64,000 bases of DNA, taken from contig NZ_CALHVI010000031.1 in the NCBI RefSeq assembly GCF_938039215.1, forward strand, positions 1-64,000, given 5' to 3'. A program made the translations under genes and the position numbers. This DNA comes from an uncultured Porphyromonas sp. GTDB taxonomy: Bacteria > Bacteroidota > Bacteroidia > Bacteroidales > Porphyromonadaceae. Position 1 is the stretch's first letter; each line of letters starts with the position of its first letter. This document shows positions 41,663 to 50,587 of this stretch, piece after piece. The notes below the pieces were generated by a model. That model saw nothing but the letters and a program-made list of their open reading frames with translations, ran no database searches and had not been told where the DNA came from.

Positions 41663-44350
41663 ATGATAGTCACCTTCTCCATCGAATATCGAGCACATCC
41701 GAATGAGTGGATATGGCTCGAGAGACAGCCATCTCCCGACTCTTCCCTAGACGCTACGAAGGCCTTCCCACTCGAAGACCTAGGCGACGGACGCTGGCAA
41801 ACGACCCTTGACCTCCCCCACCCCTCTTCTTTCCGCTACAGCTATTACCTCGGTGACTCCGAGGGGGAGCCACTACGTCGTGAGTGGCGGATCAAGCACA
41901 CGCTCCCAAGCCTTGAGGGAGGGGAACATCTCTTCACCCAAGATCGCTGGATCGATCAGCCCGCAGATGCCCCGAGCTTCTCACGGGCACTTTGTGATGT
42001 CCTTCGGCATCGCTCCTGCTCTTCGGACGACCTCGCTCTAGGCACGCCTTACCTAGCTTTCTCGGTCTTTGCTCCCGATCTGCGCCCCGAGGAAGGGCTC
42101 TTCATCTTAGGTTCATCTCCTCAGCTTGGCTCGTGGGATGCCTCCGAAGCACAGCCCCTCAGCTATCAAGGGCAAGGGCGCTGGACGATCAGCCTTCCCC
42201 TCCCCCTAGAGACAGCATCCAGCGAAGGGCAGACCCTTAGCTACAAGTATCTGATCCGCACGGCAGAAGGCGGATGGCTCTGGGAAGAAGGAGCAAATAG
42301 ACAGGCTCAGCTTCCTACGGGATCGAGCTACGACGGGATCCACTTCCAGGACAGCTTCCTCCACCTCCCCACTCGCTCGACCCGCACGGCGGGCATCGTG
42401 GCTCCGCTCTTCTCTCTGAGGAGCGAGCACGACTGGGGCATCGGGGACTTCGCCACGCTTCGTGAGGCGATCGACCTCGTGGCCGAAGCCGAGATGCACG
42501 CCCTACAGCTCCTACCGATCAACGACACGACCTTCACCCGAGACAAGGGCGATTCCTACCCCTACAATGCGATCTCGGTCGATGCCCTACACCCCATATA
42601 TATAGATCCCGCTGAGCTGGGAGCTCTGTCCGATCCAGCCCAGCAGCAGGCTTTTGAAGCGGAGGCCGCTGAGCTACGTGCGCTTCCCCAAGTAGACTAC
42701 CCTCGAGTGCTCGCACTCAAGGAGCGGTATCTAAGACGAGTCTTCGCCGAGCAGGGACAAGCAGATCTATCGAGCCCGCTTTTCCAGAGCTTCTTCACCG
42801 AGTCCGAGCACTGGCTCCGCCCCTATGCACTCTACTGCGTGCTGAGGGATCGCCATCCAGGCTTAGCCCCAGAGCGGTGGACGGGCTGGGAGCAGTACGA
42901 TGCCCAGCGAGCGAAGACCTTCGCCGAAGAGGCTGAGGTGCGTGAAGAGATCCATTACTACTATTGGCTACAGTTCGTCCTCGACCGCCAGCTACGAGCG
43001 GTGCGCCGCTATGCCGAAGAGAAGAGGGTCTTCCTCAAGGGAGACCTTCCTATCGGAGTAGCCCCCCACGGGGTAGATGTCTGGATCGACCCTAGCCTCT
43101 TCCACACCGATCAGTCGGCAGGAGCTCCGCCCGATGACTTCGCAGCAGACGGGCAGAACTGGGGCTTCCCCACCTACGACTGGGAGCGCATGCAGACGGA
43201 TGACTTCCTCTGGTGGCGCAAGCGCTTTGCCCGCCAAGCGCACTACTTCCATGCCTTCCGCATCGACCATATCCTCGGGTTCTTCCGCATCTGGGAAGTT
43301 CCCCGATCGGAGCACTCGGGACTCTTGGGGCACTTCCATCCCGCCCATCCCTATACACTTGGGGAATGGCAGGAGCTCCTCGAAGTAGACTATCCCGTAG
43401 AGCTACTGACTGAGCCACTGATCCACCGAGCAGATATCACTGAACTCCTCGGGGAGAAGACCCTCGACACGCTCTGTCAGCAGGGCTATCTGAAGGAGAC
43501 TTCAGTCGAAGGCCTCTACCACCTTGCCCACACGAAGCAGCGTGACTACGACCAGCCTCAGCTCAAGGAAGCCCTTGGAGAAGAGGCTTGTCTCCAGCTC
43601 CAGCAGCTATGCACCGAGACGGCACTCATCCGTGATCCGTATAGCGAAGGTTACCACCCTAGGATCGCCCTAGAGCGCAGCCGCCTCTTCGGACGGTGGA
43701 GTCCAGAGCTCCAAGGACGATGGCGAGCGATCAGCGGAGACTTCTTCTATGTCCGACACAATGAGCTCTTCCAGACGACAGCCCTCCGACGGCTGGGTGC
43801 ACTCATCGAGCACACGGACCTCCTCCTCTGCGCCGAGGATCTGGGGATGATCCCCGCCACTGTACCTGCCGTGCTGGAGGCACTGCAGATCCTCTCCCTC
43901 GAGCTGGAGCGCATGCCTAAGAGCTTCACCCCGACGGGCTGGGCACACCCCGACACCTTCCCCACCCGCTCCATCGCCACGACCTCCACGCATGATATGC
44001 CCTCCCTGAGAGGTTGGTGGGCTTCACTCCCCGCAAGCGAGCAGGAGCGCTACCAGCGAGAAGAGCTGAGACAAGAAGAGCCCCTCCGTCTGGAGGAGCT
44101 CTATCGGAAGATCATCGAGGCGCATCTCGCTTCGCCCGCTATGGCTACGATCCTTCCCCTGTCCGACTGGATGAGCCTAGAGCCCCGTCTCTGGCTGACC
44201 AGCCCCGAGGCCGAGCAGATCAATCACCCCGAAGATCCAGCGCAGTACTGGAGCTACCGCTTCCCCCTCAGTGTCTCAGCGCTGAGCGAGCAGTATCCTG
44301 AATGGCTCTGCCTCATCAAGCAACTCATCTCCCAATCCCAAAGAATATAA
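41663..44350 (+). CDS. malQ: 4-alpha-glucanotransferase with N-terminal starch-binding domains
   Basis: An 895-residue GH77 amylomaltase that transfers glucan segments between maltodextrins. Two CBM20-like modules come first (~1-105 and ~125-235; the second has GLFILGSSPQLGSWD), then GH77 from ~240. Nucleophile Asp535 (FRIDHILGF), acid/base Glu725 (CAEDLG) and the third carboxylate Asp778 (STHDMPS) are all present. The architecture resembles plant DPE2 and the long Bacteroidetes MalQ, suited to branched or long glucans rather than short maltooligomers. phoH follows after 5 bp, so the genes are co-transcribed. Confidence 0.95.
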   Translation: MIVTFSIEYRAHPNEWIWLERQPSPDSSLDATKAFPLEDLGDGRWQTTLDLPHPSSFRYSYYLGDSEGEPLRREWRIKHTLPSLEGGEHLFTQDRWIDQPADAPSFSRALCDVLRHRSCSSDDLALGTPYLAFSVFAPDLRPEEGLFILGSSPQLGSWDASEAQPLSYQGQGRWTISLPLPLETASSEGQTLSYKYLIRTAEGGWLWEEGANRQAQLPTGSSYDGIHFQDSFLHLPTRSTRTAGIVAPLFSLRSEHDWGIGDFATLREAIDLVAEAEMHALQLLPINDTTFTRDKGDSYPYNAISVDALHPIYIDPAELGALSDPAQQQAFEAEAAELRALPQVDYPRVLALKERYLRRVFAEQGQADLSSPLFQSFFTESEHWLRPYALYCVLRDRHPGLAPERWTGWEQYDAQRAKTFAEEAEVREEIHYYYWLQFVLDRQLRAVRRYAEEKRVFLKGDLPIGVAPHGVDVWIDPSLFHTDQSAGAPPDDFAADGQNWGFPTYDWERMQTDDFLWWRKRFARQAHYFHAFRIDHILGFFRIWEVPRSEHSGLLGHFHPAHPYTLGEWQELLEVDYPVELLTEPLIHRADITELLGEKTLDTLCQQGYLKETSVEGLYHLAHTKQRDYDQPQLKEALGEEACLQLQQLCTETALIRDPYSEGYHPRIALERSRLFGRWSPELQGRWRAISGDFFYVRHNELFQTTALRRLGALIEHTDLLLCAEDLGMIPATVPAVLEALQILSLELERMPKSFTPTGWAHPDTFPTRSIATTSTHDMPSLRGWWASLPASEQERYQREELRQEEPLRLEELYRKIIEAHLASPAMATILPLSDWMSLEPRLWLTSPEAEQINHPEDPAQYWSYRFPLSVSALSEQYPEWLCLIKQLISQSQRI

Positions 44351-44355
44351 AGCCT

Positions 44356-45342
44356 ATGATGGAGCGACTCTACGTCCTAGAGGAGGCCGATGTCCAAGAG
44401 TTCATCGGTGTCAACCGAGCGAACCTCGTCACGCTACAAAGCCTCTTCCCTAAGACGAAGCTACGCATTCACCAAAATGTCATCAAGGTACTTGGCGAAG
44501 ACCAAGCCGCCGAAGAGCTCCTACACATCCTCTCCTCTCTAGAGCAGATATGTAGCCGCTACAATCAGCTCACCGAAGCGCAGATCATCGACACCGTACG
44601 TCGCCATCGCAGCAAGAAGAGTGGCGAAGATGCTCCCTCGACTACCGAGAGCGACGTCCTCATCTACGGTGTCCATGGCAAGGCCATTCTCCCCCGAGGT
44701 GATCGCCAGCGTCGCATGGTACGAGAGTTTGCCTCCCGAGACCTCTGCTTCGCCACGGGAGCCGCTGGATCGGGGAAGACCTTCCTCGCCATCTGCCTTG
44801 CAGTGAAAGCCCTGAAGTCCAAGCAAGTGCGCCGCATCATCCTCTCCCGCCCTGCAGTAGAGGCCGGTGAGAAGCTCGGCTTCCTTCCTGGGGAGATGAA
44901 GGACAAGCTCGACCCCTACCTCCAGCCTCTATATGATGCACTGGGCGAACTGATCCCAGCCCCCAAGCTCAAGGACCTCATCGACACGGGTGTCATTCAG
45001 ATAGCTCCGCTGGCCTTCATGCGTGGACGCACGCTTAGCGATGCGATCATCATCCTCGACGAAGCGCAGAACACGACTCCCCAACAGATGAAGATGTTCC
45101 TCACCCGCCTTGGGATGAACTCCAAGATGATCGTCACGGGCGACTTCACCCAGATCGACCTCCCTCGGGGCATCACCTCAGGGCTCAAGGATGCACTCGA
45201 GAAGCTCCATCATCTCAAAAGCATTAGCTTCATTCACTTCGAGAAGACCGATATCGTCCGCCACCCACTCGTGGCTGAGATCGTAGAGGTCTACGACGCT
45301 CTAGACAAGAAAGAAGAGCGCTCCTCCCAGACCCCCTCCTAG
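44356..45342 (+). CDS. PhoH family ATPase
   Basis: A ~328-residue P-loop ATPase with an N-terminal KH-like part (FPKTKLRIHQNVIKVLGE), Walker A GAAGSGKT (Lys141), and Walker B IILDEAQNTTPQQMK followed by MIVTGDFTQIDLP. PhoH proteins are linked to RNA metabolism and, next to ybeY, to ribosome maturation; the E. coli gene is phosphate-regulated. The start at 44356 follows the malQ stop by 5 bp; longer frames overlap malQ. purC follows 39 bp downstream. Confidence 0.93.
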   Translation: MMERLYVLEEADVQEFIGVNRANLVTLQSLFPKTKLRIHQNVIKVLGEDQAAEELLHILSSLEQICSRYNQLTEAQIIDTVRRHRSKKSGEDAPSTTESDVLIYGVHGKAILPRGDRQRRMVREFASRDLCFATGAAGSGKTFLAICLAVKALKSKQVRRIILSRPAVEAGEKLGFLPGEMKDKLDPYLQPLYDALGELIPAPKLKDLIDTGVIQIAPLAFMRGRTLSDAIIILDEAQNTTPQQMKMFLTRLGMNSKMIVTGDFTQIDLPRGITSGLKDALEKLHHLKSISFIHFEKTDIVRHPLVAEIVEVYDALDKKEERSSQTPS

Positions 45343-45381
45343 CCTCTTTTCACTCCAATTCTCATACAAGCATACATAACT

Positions 45382-46323
45382 ATGGCACAGACGCTCGTCC
45401 ACACCGACTTTCATTTCCCAAATCAAGAGCGAGTCTATCATGGCAAGGTCCGTGATGTCTACTTCCTCTCAGGCGACAAGGTAGCGATGATCGCTACCGA
45501 CCGTATCTCCGCCTTCGACGTGATCCTCCCCAAGGGCATTCCCCACAAGGGACAGGTGCTCAATCAGATCGCTACGTACTTCCTCGAAGCCACCCGAGAC
45601 ATCGTCCCCAACTGGCTGATCTCTTCCCCCGATCCCATGGTCTCTCTGGGGCATCGCTGCGAACCCTTCCGCGTGGAGATGGTCATCCGTGGCTACCTCA
45701 CGGGCTCCGCTTGGCGTGCCTATCAGGCTGGAGAGCGCACCCTCTGCGGTATCCAGCTACCCGACGGCATGCGTGAGAATGAAGCCTTCCCCAGCCCCAT
45801 CATCACCCCGACAACCAAGGAAGATGTCGGGCATGACGAGAATATCTCTCGTGAAGAGATCATCCGCACGGGTCTCGTCAGCGAAGAAGACTACAAGCAG
45901 CTCGAAGCCTATACCTATGCCCTCTTCGCTCGGGGTCAGGAGATGGCTCGCCAGCGTGAGCTGATCCTCGTAGACACCAAGTATGAGTTCGGCAAGAAGG
46001 ATGGCAAGATCTACCTCATCGACGAGATCCACACGCCCGACTCTTCCCGCTACTTCTATGCTGAAGGTTACGAAGAGCGCTTCGAGCGTGGCGAGGAGCA
46101 GAAGCAACTCTCCAAGGAGTTCGTCCGTCAGTGGCTCATCAAGAACGGCTTCCAAGGTCGTGAGGGTGAAGTCGTCCCCGAGATGACCGAAGCCTATTGC
46201 CAGAGCGTCACCGACCGCTACGTCGAGCTCTACGAAACAGTCACAGGTCATAAGTTCGTCGCTGAGCCCACCGACGACCTCGCAGGGCGCATCGAGCGCA
46301 ATGTCCTCGAGGCTCTGAAGTAA
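45382..46323 (+). CDS. purC: SAICAR synthase (phosphoribosylaminoimidazole-succinocarboxamide synthase)
   Basis: A 313-residue ATP-dependent ligase joining aspartate to CAIR in purine synthesis. Motifs: GKVRDVYFLSGDKVAMIATDR near the start, SAFDVILPKGIPHKG, RGYLTGSAWRAY, and LIDEIHTPDSSRY with the Asp/Glu metal site. Length fits the longer bacterial/eukaryotic-like PurC forms (~300) and not the ~240-residue E. coli type. It follows phoH by 39 bp, and a hairpin closes the malQ-phoH-purC run. purD lies elsewhere in the window. Confidence 0.96.
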   Translation: MAQTLVHTDFHFPNQERVYHGKVRDVYFLSGDKVAMIATDRISAFDVILPKGIPHKGQVLNQIATYFLEATRDIVPNWLISSPDPMVSLGHRCEPFRVEMVIRGYLTGSAWRAYQAGERTLCGIQLPDGMRENEAFPSPIITPTTKEDVGHDENISREEIIRTGLVSEEDYKQLEAYTYALFARGQEMARQRELILVDTKYEFGKKDGKIYLIDEIHTPDSSRYFYAEGYEERFERGEEQKQLSKEFVRQWLIKNGFQGREGEVVPEMTEAYCQSVTDRYVELYETVTGHKFVAEPTDDLAGRIERNVLEALK

Positions 46324-46350
46324 GAGCTTCCTCTCCTCGACTACAAATGG

Positions 46351-46390
46351 CTAGCCCCATGATCCTCCCGAGCAAGGGTCATGGGGCTAG
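46351..46390 (+). terminator. hairpin after purC
   Basis: CTAGCCCCATGATCCT pairs with AGGGTCATGGGGCTAG. The T-run is weak, so termination is likely but less certain. Confidence 0.6.
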
Positions 46391-46676
46391 TGGCTCTCTA
46401 AAGAGTCGCTCTCAGAGTAAAAGGATAAAAGGAGGCAGGAAATTCAACCCTCCCAGATCAACATAGTGCACATAGACAGGTATGACCTCATAACTGAAAG
46501 CGTCTCTCTGAGCAAGGCTATCCGACACTGCCCAACGGAGTAGATCTATCCAAATCAAGCGTGGGAAAGCAAGCCTTTCTTTGCCTTCATCAACACCGAT
46601 CTAATCAGGTGAAAGCAAGGCCTTCTGATATTATTTTAGGAAGTGCAATAGCCTAGGTTTCTTCCCTAGATCTCAC
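46391..46676. other. intergenic region before gcvT
   Basis: About 290 bases without a supported frame. The glycine riboswitch consensus was looked for because of gcvT and not found. Confidence 0.45.
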
Positions 46677-46684
46677 TACCTTTG
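46677..46684 (+). promoter_or_regulatory. gcvT -7 promoter element
   Basis: TACCTTTG lies 45 bp before the gcvT ATG. No -33 TTG at 19 bp. Confidence 0.55.
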
Positions 46685-46728
46685 GGGCATATACAACTAA
46701 CAGAACTACATTAAACGTAAGCAACACA

Positions 46729-47823
46729 ATGAAGACAACTCCATTCACCGACATTCACAAAGCTCTAGGAGCTAAGATGCACGAGTTCGCAGGCTACGAC
46801 ATGCCTATCGAATATCCTACGGGGATCATCGAAGAGCACATGACCGTCGTCAAGGGCGTAGGTGTATTCGATGTCTCGCACATGGGGGAATTCTGGGTTA
46901 AGGGGCCAAATGCGCTCCAGTTCGTCCAGGATATCACCAGCAACGATGCCTCCAAGCTCAAGGTCGGTGATATCCAATACACCTGCTTCCCCAACGAACA
47001 AGGTGGTATCGTCGATGACCTGCTCGTCTACCACTACGAAGACGAAAAGTATCTCCTCGTCGTCAATGCTGCCAACATTGATAAGGACTGGGCTTGGTGC
47101 CAAGCACACAACGCTGCTGGAGCCGTGCTAGAGAATAGCAGTGACAATGTAGGTCAGCTCGCGGTCCAAGGTCCTCTTGCTACCCAAGTGCTCCAGCGCC
47201 TAACAGATGTAGACCTCTCCTCCATCCCCTACTATACCTTCAAGGTAGGCACCTTTGCTGGTTGCCCTGAGGTCATCCTATCCAACACGGGTTACACTGG
47301 TGCAGGAGGCTTCGAGATCTACTTCTATCCTCAGCATGGAGAGAAGATCTGGAATGCTATCTTCGAAGCAGGTAAGCCCGAAGGCATCCGCCCCATCGGT
47401 CTCGGCGCTCGTGACACGCTCCGCCTAGAGATGGGCTTCTGCCTCTACGGCAATGATATCACCGACACCACTTCTCCTCTAGAAGCTGGACTCGGCTGGA
47501 TCACCAAGCTACTACCCGAAAAGAACTTCCCCAGCAAGGCCTTCCTCGAGAAGCAAAAAGCCGAAGGGATCACTCGCAAGCTCGTTGCCTTCAAGCTCTC
47601 CGACAAGGGTGTGCCCCGCTCGCACTACGAGATCGCAGATGCCGAAGGCAATATCATCGGTGAAGTCACTTCAGGCACAATGTCCCCCACCCTCAAGACG
47701 GGGATCGGGATGGGCTATGTGAAGAAGGAGCACTCCGCAGTAGGTACACCTATCTACATCGTGGTGCGCGGACGCAAGCTCGCTGCCGAAGTCGTCAAGC
47801 CTCCCATGCGTAGCGTAGAGTAA
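46729..47823 (+). CDS. gcvT: aminomethyltransferase (glycine cleavage T protein)
   Basis: A 364-residue folate enzyme that moves the methylene group from aminomethyl-lipoyl-H protein to tetrahydrofolate and releases ammonia. It starts TPFTDIHKALGAKMHEFAGYDMPIEY, contains VFDVSHMGEF, the folate region SNTGYTGAGGFEIYF and LRLEMGFCLYGNDI, and ends with GYVKKEHSAVGTPIYI. Full length. The other glycine cleavage genes are not adjacent; lpdA earlier in the window could supply the L protein. Monocistronic with its own terminator. Confidence 0.96.
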   Translation: MKTTPFTDIHKALGAKMHEFAGYDMPIEYPTGIIEEHMTVVKGVGVFDVSHMGEFWVKGPNALQFVQDITSNDASKLKVGDIQYTCFPNEQGGIVDDLLVYHYEDEKYLLVVNAANIDKDWAWCQAHNAAGAVLENSSDNVGQLAVQGPLATQVLQRLTDVDLSSIPYYTFKVGTFAGCPEVILSNTGYTGAGGFEIYFYPQHGEKIWNAIFEAGKPEGIRPIGLGARDTLRLEMGFCLYGNDITDTTSPLEAGLGWITKLLPEKNFPSKAFLEKQKAEGITRKLVAFKLSDKGVPRSHYEIADAEGNIIGEVTSGTMSPTLKTGIGMGYVKKEHSAVGTPIYIVVRGRKLAAEVVKPPMRSVE

Positions 47824-47861
47824 TCCTCTACTTCGAGGAAACACCATAGTCCTCCAACAAC

Positions 47862-47911
47862 AAAGCCCCAGAGACCAGCTACCCTAAGGGCAAGCTGATC
47901 TCTGGGGCTTT
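47862..47911 (+). terminator. gcvT terminator
   Basis: AAAGCCCCAGAGA-CAGCT pairs with AGCTGATCTCTGGGGCTTT, followed by TTCTC. A strong intrinsic terminator. Confidence 0.85.
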
Positions 47912-47970
47912 TTCTCTATCCGTGCTAGGACTACACGGGGCTAGGGGCTATGGGACTAGAAGCCGCTTCG

Positions 47971-48165
47971 CTAAGCTCTAGGCTTGCTCCGCCCGTCACC
48001 ATTCTTATTGACGAAGTAAAGCAGACCGAGGAGGTTGACGATGCCTAAAGCGGCACCCATACCGACGATCATCCGCTGCGCTTCACCTAGGAAGAAGAGC
48101 GAGACGAGGGCTGCGATGATGATGAGCACGATGAGTGCGATGATAATCTTCTTGACTAGCTGCAT
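47971..48165 (-). CDS. small two-helix membrane protein
   Basis: A 64-residue protein with two hydrophobic helices (about 5-27 and 34-52) joined by a short GEAQR turn, and a basic tail NKNGDGRSKPRA. The N-terminal KK before the first helix suggests both ends are cytoplasmic. No family is recognised. It has a -7-like element TAGCTTTG at 48189-48196 on the minus strand and lies alone between gcvT and sodB. Confidence 0.6.
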   Translation of the reverse strand: MQLVKKIIIALIVLIIIAALVSLFFLGEAQRMIVGMGAALGIVNLLGLLYFVNKNGDGRSKPRA

Positions 48166-48229
48166 GATCTATCTGTATCAATGAGGAGCAAAGCTACGAC
48201 AATTCCGCCATTCAGACCAGAGAAACGAA

Positions 48230-48270
48230 ACAGCCCACAGCCTCCACCTAAGTGGAGTGCTGTGGGCTGT
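48230..48270 (-). terminator. sodB terminator
   Basis: ACAGCCCACAGC pairs with GCTGTGGGCTGT, with an inner CTCCAC/GTGGAG stem. The minus strand continues TTTCGTTTC. Confidence 0.75.
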
Positions 48271-48314
48271 CGTTTGCTTCTGCCCCCGAAGGAGGAGAAA
48301 TGCTTGGGGATCTA

Positions 48315-48890
48315 CTAGTAGCGGCTAGCTACAACGTCCCAGTCTACGATCGCCCAGATATCCTTGATGTGGTCGGCACGGCGATTCTGGTAGCTGAGGT
48401 AGTAAGCGTGCTCCCAGACATCGACACCGAAGAGGGGGCGAAGGCCATGGACCACAGGATTGCTTCCGTTAGGCTCCTTCGTGATGACGAGTTCACCGTC
48501 TTCCTTAGCAGAGAGCCAAGCCCAACCCGAGCCGAAGAGCGTCGTGCAAGCCGTGAGGAATTCCTGCTGGAAGGCTTCAAAGCTACCCCACTTAGCGACA
48601 ATGGCATCAAGGAGCTTACCCGTAGGCTGGCCTCTCTTGCCTGGTCCAAACTGAGTGAAGTAGAGGTTATGATTGAGCGTCTGGCCTGCATTGTTGAAGA
48701 TCGGTCCTTCGCTCTTGCAGATGATCTCCTCAAGAGAAGCATCAGCGAGCTCCGTCCCTTCGATGAGGGAGTTGAGCGTATTCACATAGCCAGCGAGGTG
48801 CTTGCCATGGTGGAAGGAGAGCGTCTCTGCGCTGATAGCAGGCTCAAGCGCATTAGGGGCATAGGGGAGTTGGATGAGTTCGAACTTCAT
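48315..48890 (-). CDS. sodB: Fe/Mn superoxide dismutase
   Basis: A 191-residue enzyme from the ATG at 48890 (MKFELIQLPYAPNALEP); a longer frame adds 21 residues not found in the family. Metal ligands are His27, His74, Asp157 and His161 (DVWEHAYY). Residue 155 is Gly, the residue I recall as underlying the cambialistic (Fe or Mn) behaviour of the P. gingivalis enzyme, where Fe-specific relatives have Thr. It removes superoxide in this oxygen-sensitive lineage. Monocistronic. Confidence 0.95.
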   Translation of the reverse strand: MKFELIQLPYAPNALEPAISAETLSFHHGKHLAGYVNTLNSLIEGTELADASLEEIICKSEGPIFNNAGQTLNHNLYFTQFGPGKRGQPTGKLLDAIVAKWGSFEAFQQEFLTACTTLFGSGWAWLSAKEDGELVITKEPNGSNPVVHGLRPLFGVDVWEHAYYLSYQNRRADHIKDIWAIVDWDVVASRY

Positions 48891-48957
48891 TGCGTTCTTT
48901 ATTTGAAGTGATAAAATCTTATTCGGGAAAGGCCATCTTGCGGAGCCTATCAATTAC

Positions 48958-49431
48958 CTAACCATGAGGATACTCATATTGTTTGCTTTCAGCTAGGACG
49001 CTATTGTAATAGCGGGGATCACCCGTCACCTCTTCGCCCACCCATGGCGGAAGGTCGAAGTGCTCTTCGGGAGTACTCAGCTCGATCTCTGCCAAACAGA
49101 GCCCCTCATGCCGTCCAGCAAAGACATCCACCTCCCATAGATGACCTTGGTATGGCACCAGATGGCGCACCTTCGTGAGACGACGCTCCCCACACATCAC
49201 CAGAAGAGCCTCGACATCGGCTAGCGGGATCTCATACTCGTATTCGTCACGCACCAGCCCACGCTCATCCGCACGGCTCTTGATCGTAAGGAAGGCCTGT
49301 TCTCCACGACGACGCACACGCACCGTTGGGCTATCAGCATGGAGGTAGCCTTGGTCAATCGGAAGAGTTTCTATTGCTGCCTCTCGGAAGGCAACAGTAG
49401 AAACAAGAAACTTGCGTTCGATCTCTTTCAT
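48958..49431 (-). CDS. CYTH domain protein
   Basis: A 157-residue protein with the CYTH signature ExExK at residues 3-7 (MKEIERKFLV) and alternating charged strands lining a tunnel (TVRVRRRGEQAFLTIKS, then DEYEYEIPLADVE, LAEIELSTPEEHF). CYTH proteins hydrolyse or cyclise triphosphate compounds (inorganic triphosphate, thiamine triphosphate, class IV adenylate cyclase); the substrate here is unknown. It lies 9 bp after the Smr-domain gene and is probably co-transcribed. Confidence 0.88.
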   Translation of the reverse strand: MKEIERKFLVSTVAFREAAIETLPIDQGYLHADSPTVRVRRRGEQAFLTIKSRADERGLVRDEYEYEIPLADVEALLVMCGERRLTKVRHLVPYQGHLWEVDVFAGRHEGLCLAEIELSTPEEHFDLPPWVGEEVTGDPRYYNSVLAESKQYEYPHG

Positions 49432-49440
49432 CCCTACCGA

Positions 49441-50541
49441 TTAGCCGAGTGTAACCTGAGTAGCCCCGAAGCCATATTCCCTAAAGGACGCATCTTGATA
49501 GCGGCAAGTCGAATACTTATGCTTCAACTCCCGCTCGATCGAAGAGCGAAGGATACCGTCACCCTTCCCATGGATGAAGATGATCTTACGCCCCTTCTCC
49601 TTGAGGTGTTCACGCATCGTACGGTGGAAGTACTCCAGCTGGTAAGCGTGAATATCCGCACTAGACATCCCGGCGGTCGTCTCCAGCAGATTGGAGGCAT
49701 GAAGATCAACGACAAGTGGTTCCTCTCGCTGAGTTGTCGCAGGTGAAGGGCGACGCTCGGCGCGCTCTGCTACCTTCTTTGCCTTGAGGGATTGCTCTAG
49801 GGCTTGGGGATCGATCGTTGGGGGCTCCTTGCCCGCACCCCGCTCTACGATCGGGATCATCAGCGCCTCATCCGTGAAGTAATCATTCTCACGGAAGGAG
49901 TGGAGCTTGAAGAACTTTGTGGTATCTAGGCGCAAGCGCACCGAAAGGGGATGCTGGAGCTTAGTGACTCGTTGCTCTGAGAAGGGAAGGATTTGCACTG
50001 CTAGTTGCTCCAGATCATTGAGCTCTGCGGGAGCAAACTCCTCCAGGAAAGCATCCGAATGCGGCTCGATCACACCCGAGGCTCGGAGCTTATAGCCCGT
50101 ACCAACAGCACTCAGGTAGGCAAAGTAGAGTGAGAAGTTGCTGTAATTAATGAGGTAGGCTTCGTAGTTCGTCAGCCCTAGCTTCGTCCGATCTTGAGGA
50201 AGGAAGGCAAGCGTAGCTGTCAGCTCATCGGCATCAGGACGATAGGTCTGTGGAAGGCTTTGCTTGGGAGCGGAGTGCTTCACCTTGACCTCTGGCTGAG
50301 GCTGAGCTTCGGGCTTCGCCTTCTGGAGCTTCTCTTGAATAATCTGAGGAGGACGAATCTCGGGGATGAAGGTATCACCTTCATCGACAACAACACATTC
50401 CTTCAGAAGAGTGGGGATCTCGAAGCCATCAGCATCTTCGACCCAAGCTGTATCAGCCGTGATACGAGCGACCCGCCCGCCACCGACGGCATTGAGGAAG
50501 CGCACTTGGCTCCCGACCTTTACATTATTGGGATTATTCAT
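49441..50541 (-). CDS. DUF2027 and Smr-domain protein
   Basis: A 366-residue protein. The N-terminus has a small SH3-like beta domain (KVGSQVRFLNAVGGGRVARI), the DUF2027 core follows, and the last ~90 residues are an Smr domain with VDLHAS, then the HGKGDGILR motif and EYGFGATQV. Smr domains bind or nick nucleic acids and occur in MutS2 and in ribosome-rescue nucleases; the DUF2027-Smr architecture is common in Bacteroidetes but of unsettled function. CYTH gene follows by 9 bp. Confidence 0.88.
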   Translation of the reverse strand: MNNPNNVKVGSQVRFLNAVGGGRVARITADTAWVEDADGFEIPTLLKECVVVDEGDTFIPEIRPPQIIQEKLQKAKPEAQPQPEVKVKHSAPKQSLPQTYRPDADELTATLAFLPQDRTKLGLTNYEAYLINYSNFSLYFAYLSAVGTGYKLRASGVIEPHSDAFLEEFAPAELNDLEQLAVQILPFSEQRVTKLQHPLSVRLRLDTTKFFKLHSFRENDYFTDEALMIPIVERGAGKEPPTIDPQALEQSLKAKKVAERAERRPSPATTQREEPLVVDLHASNLLETTAGMSSADIHAYQLEYFHRTMREHLKEKGRKIIFIHGKGDGILRSSIERELKHKYSTCRYQDASFREYGFGATQVTLG

Positions 50542-50587
50542 AGCTATATGTATGGGTGCCTAAGAAAAGGCATGGTGTCATAAGTCT

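Noticed and set aside
46391..46728. Glycine riboswitch ahead of gcvT
   Set aside because: None of the conserved glycine aptamer segments could be found; only a -7 promoter element is visible.
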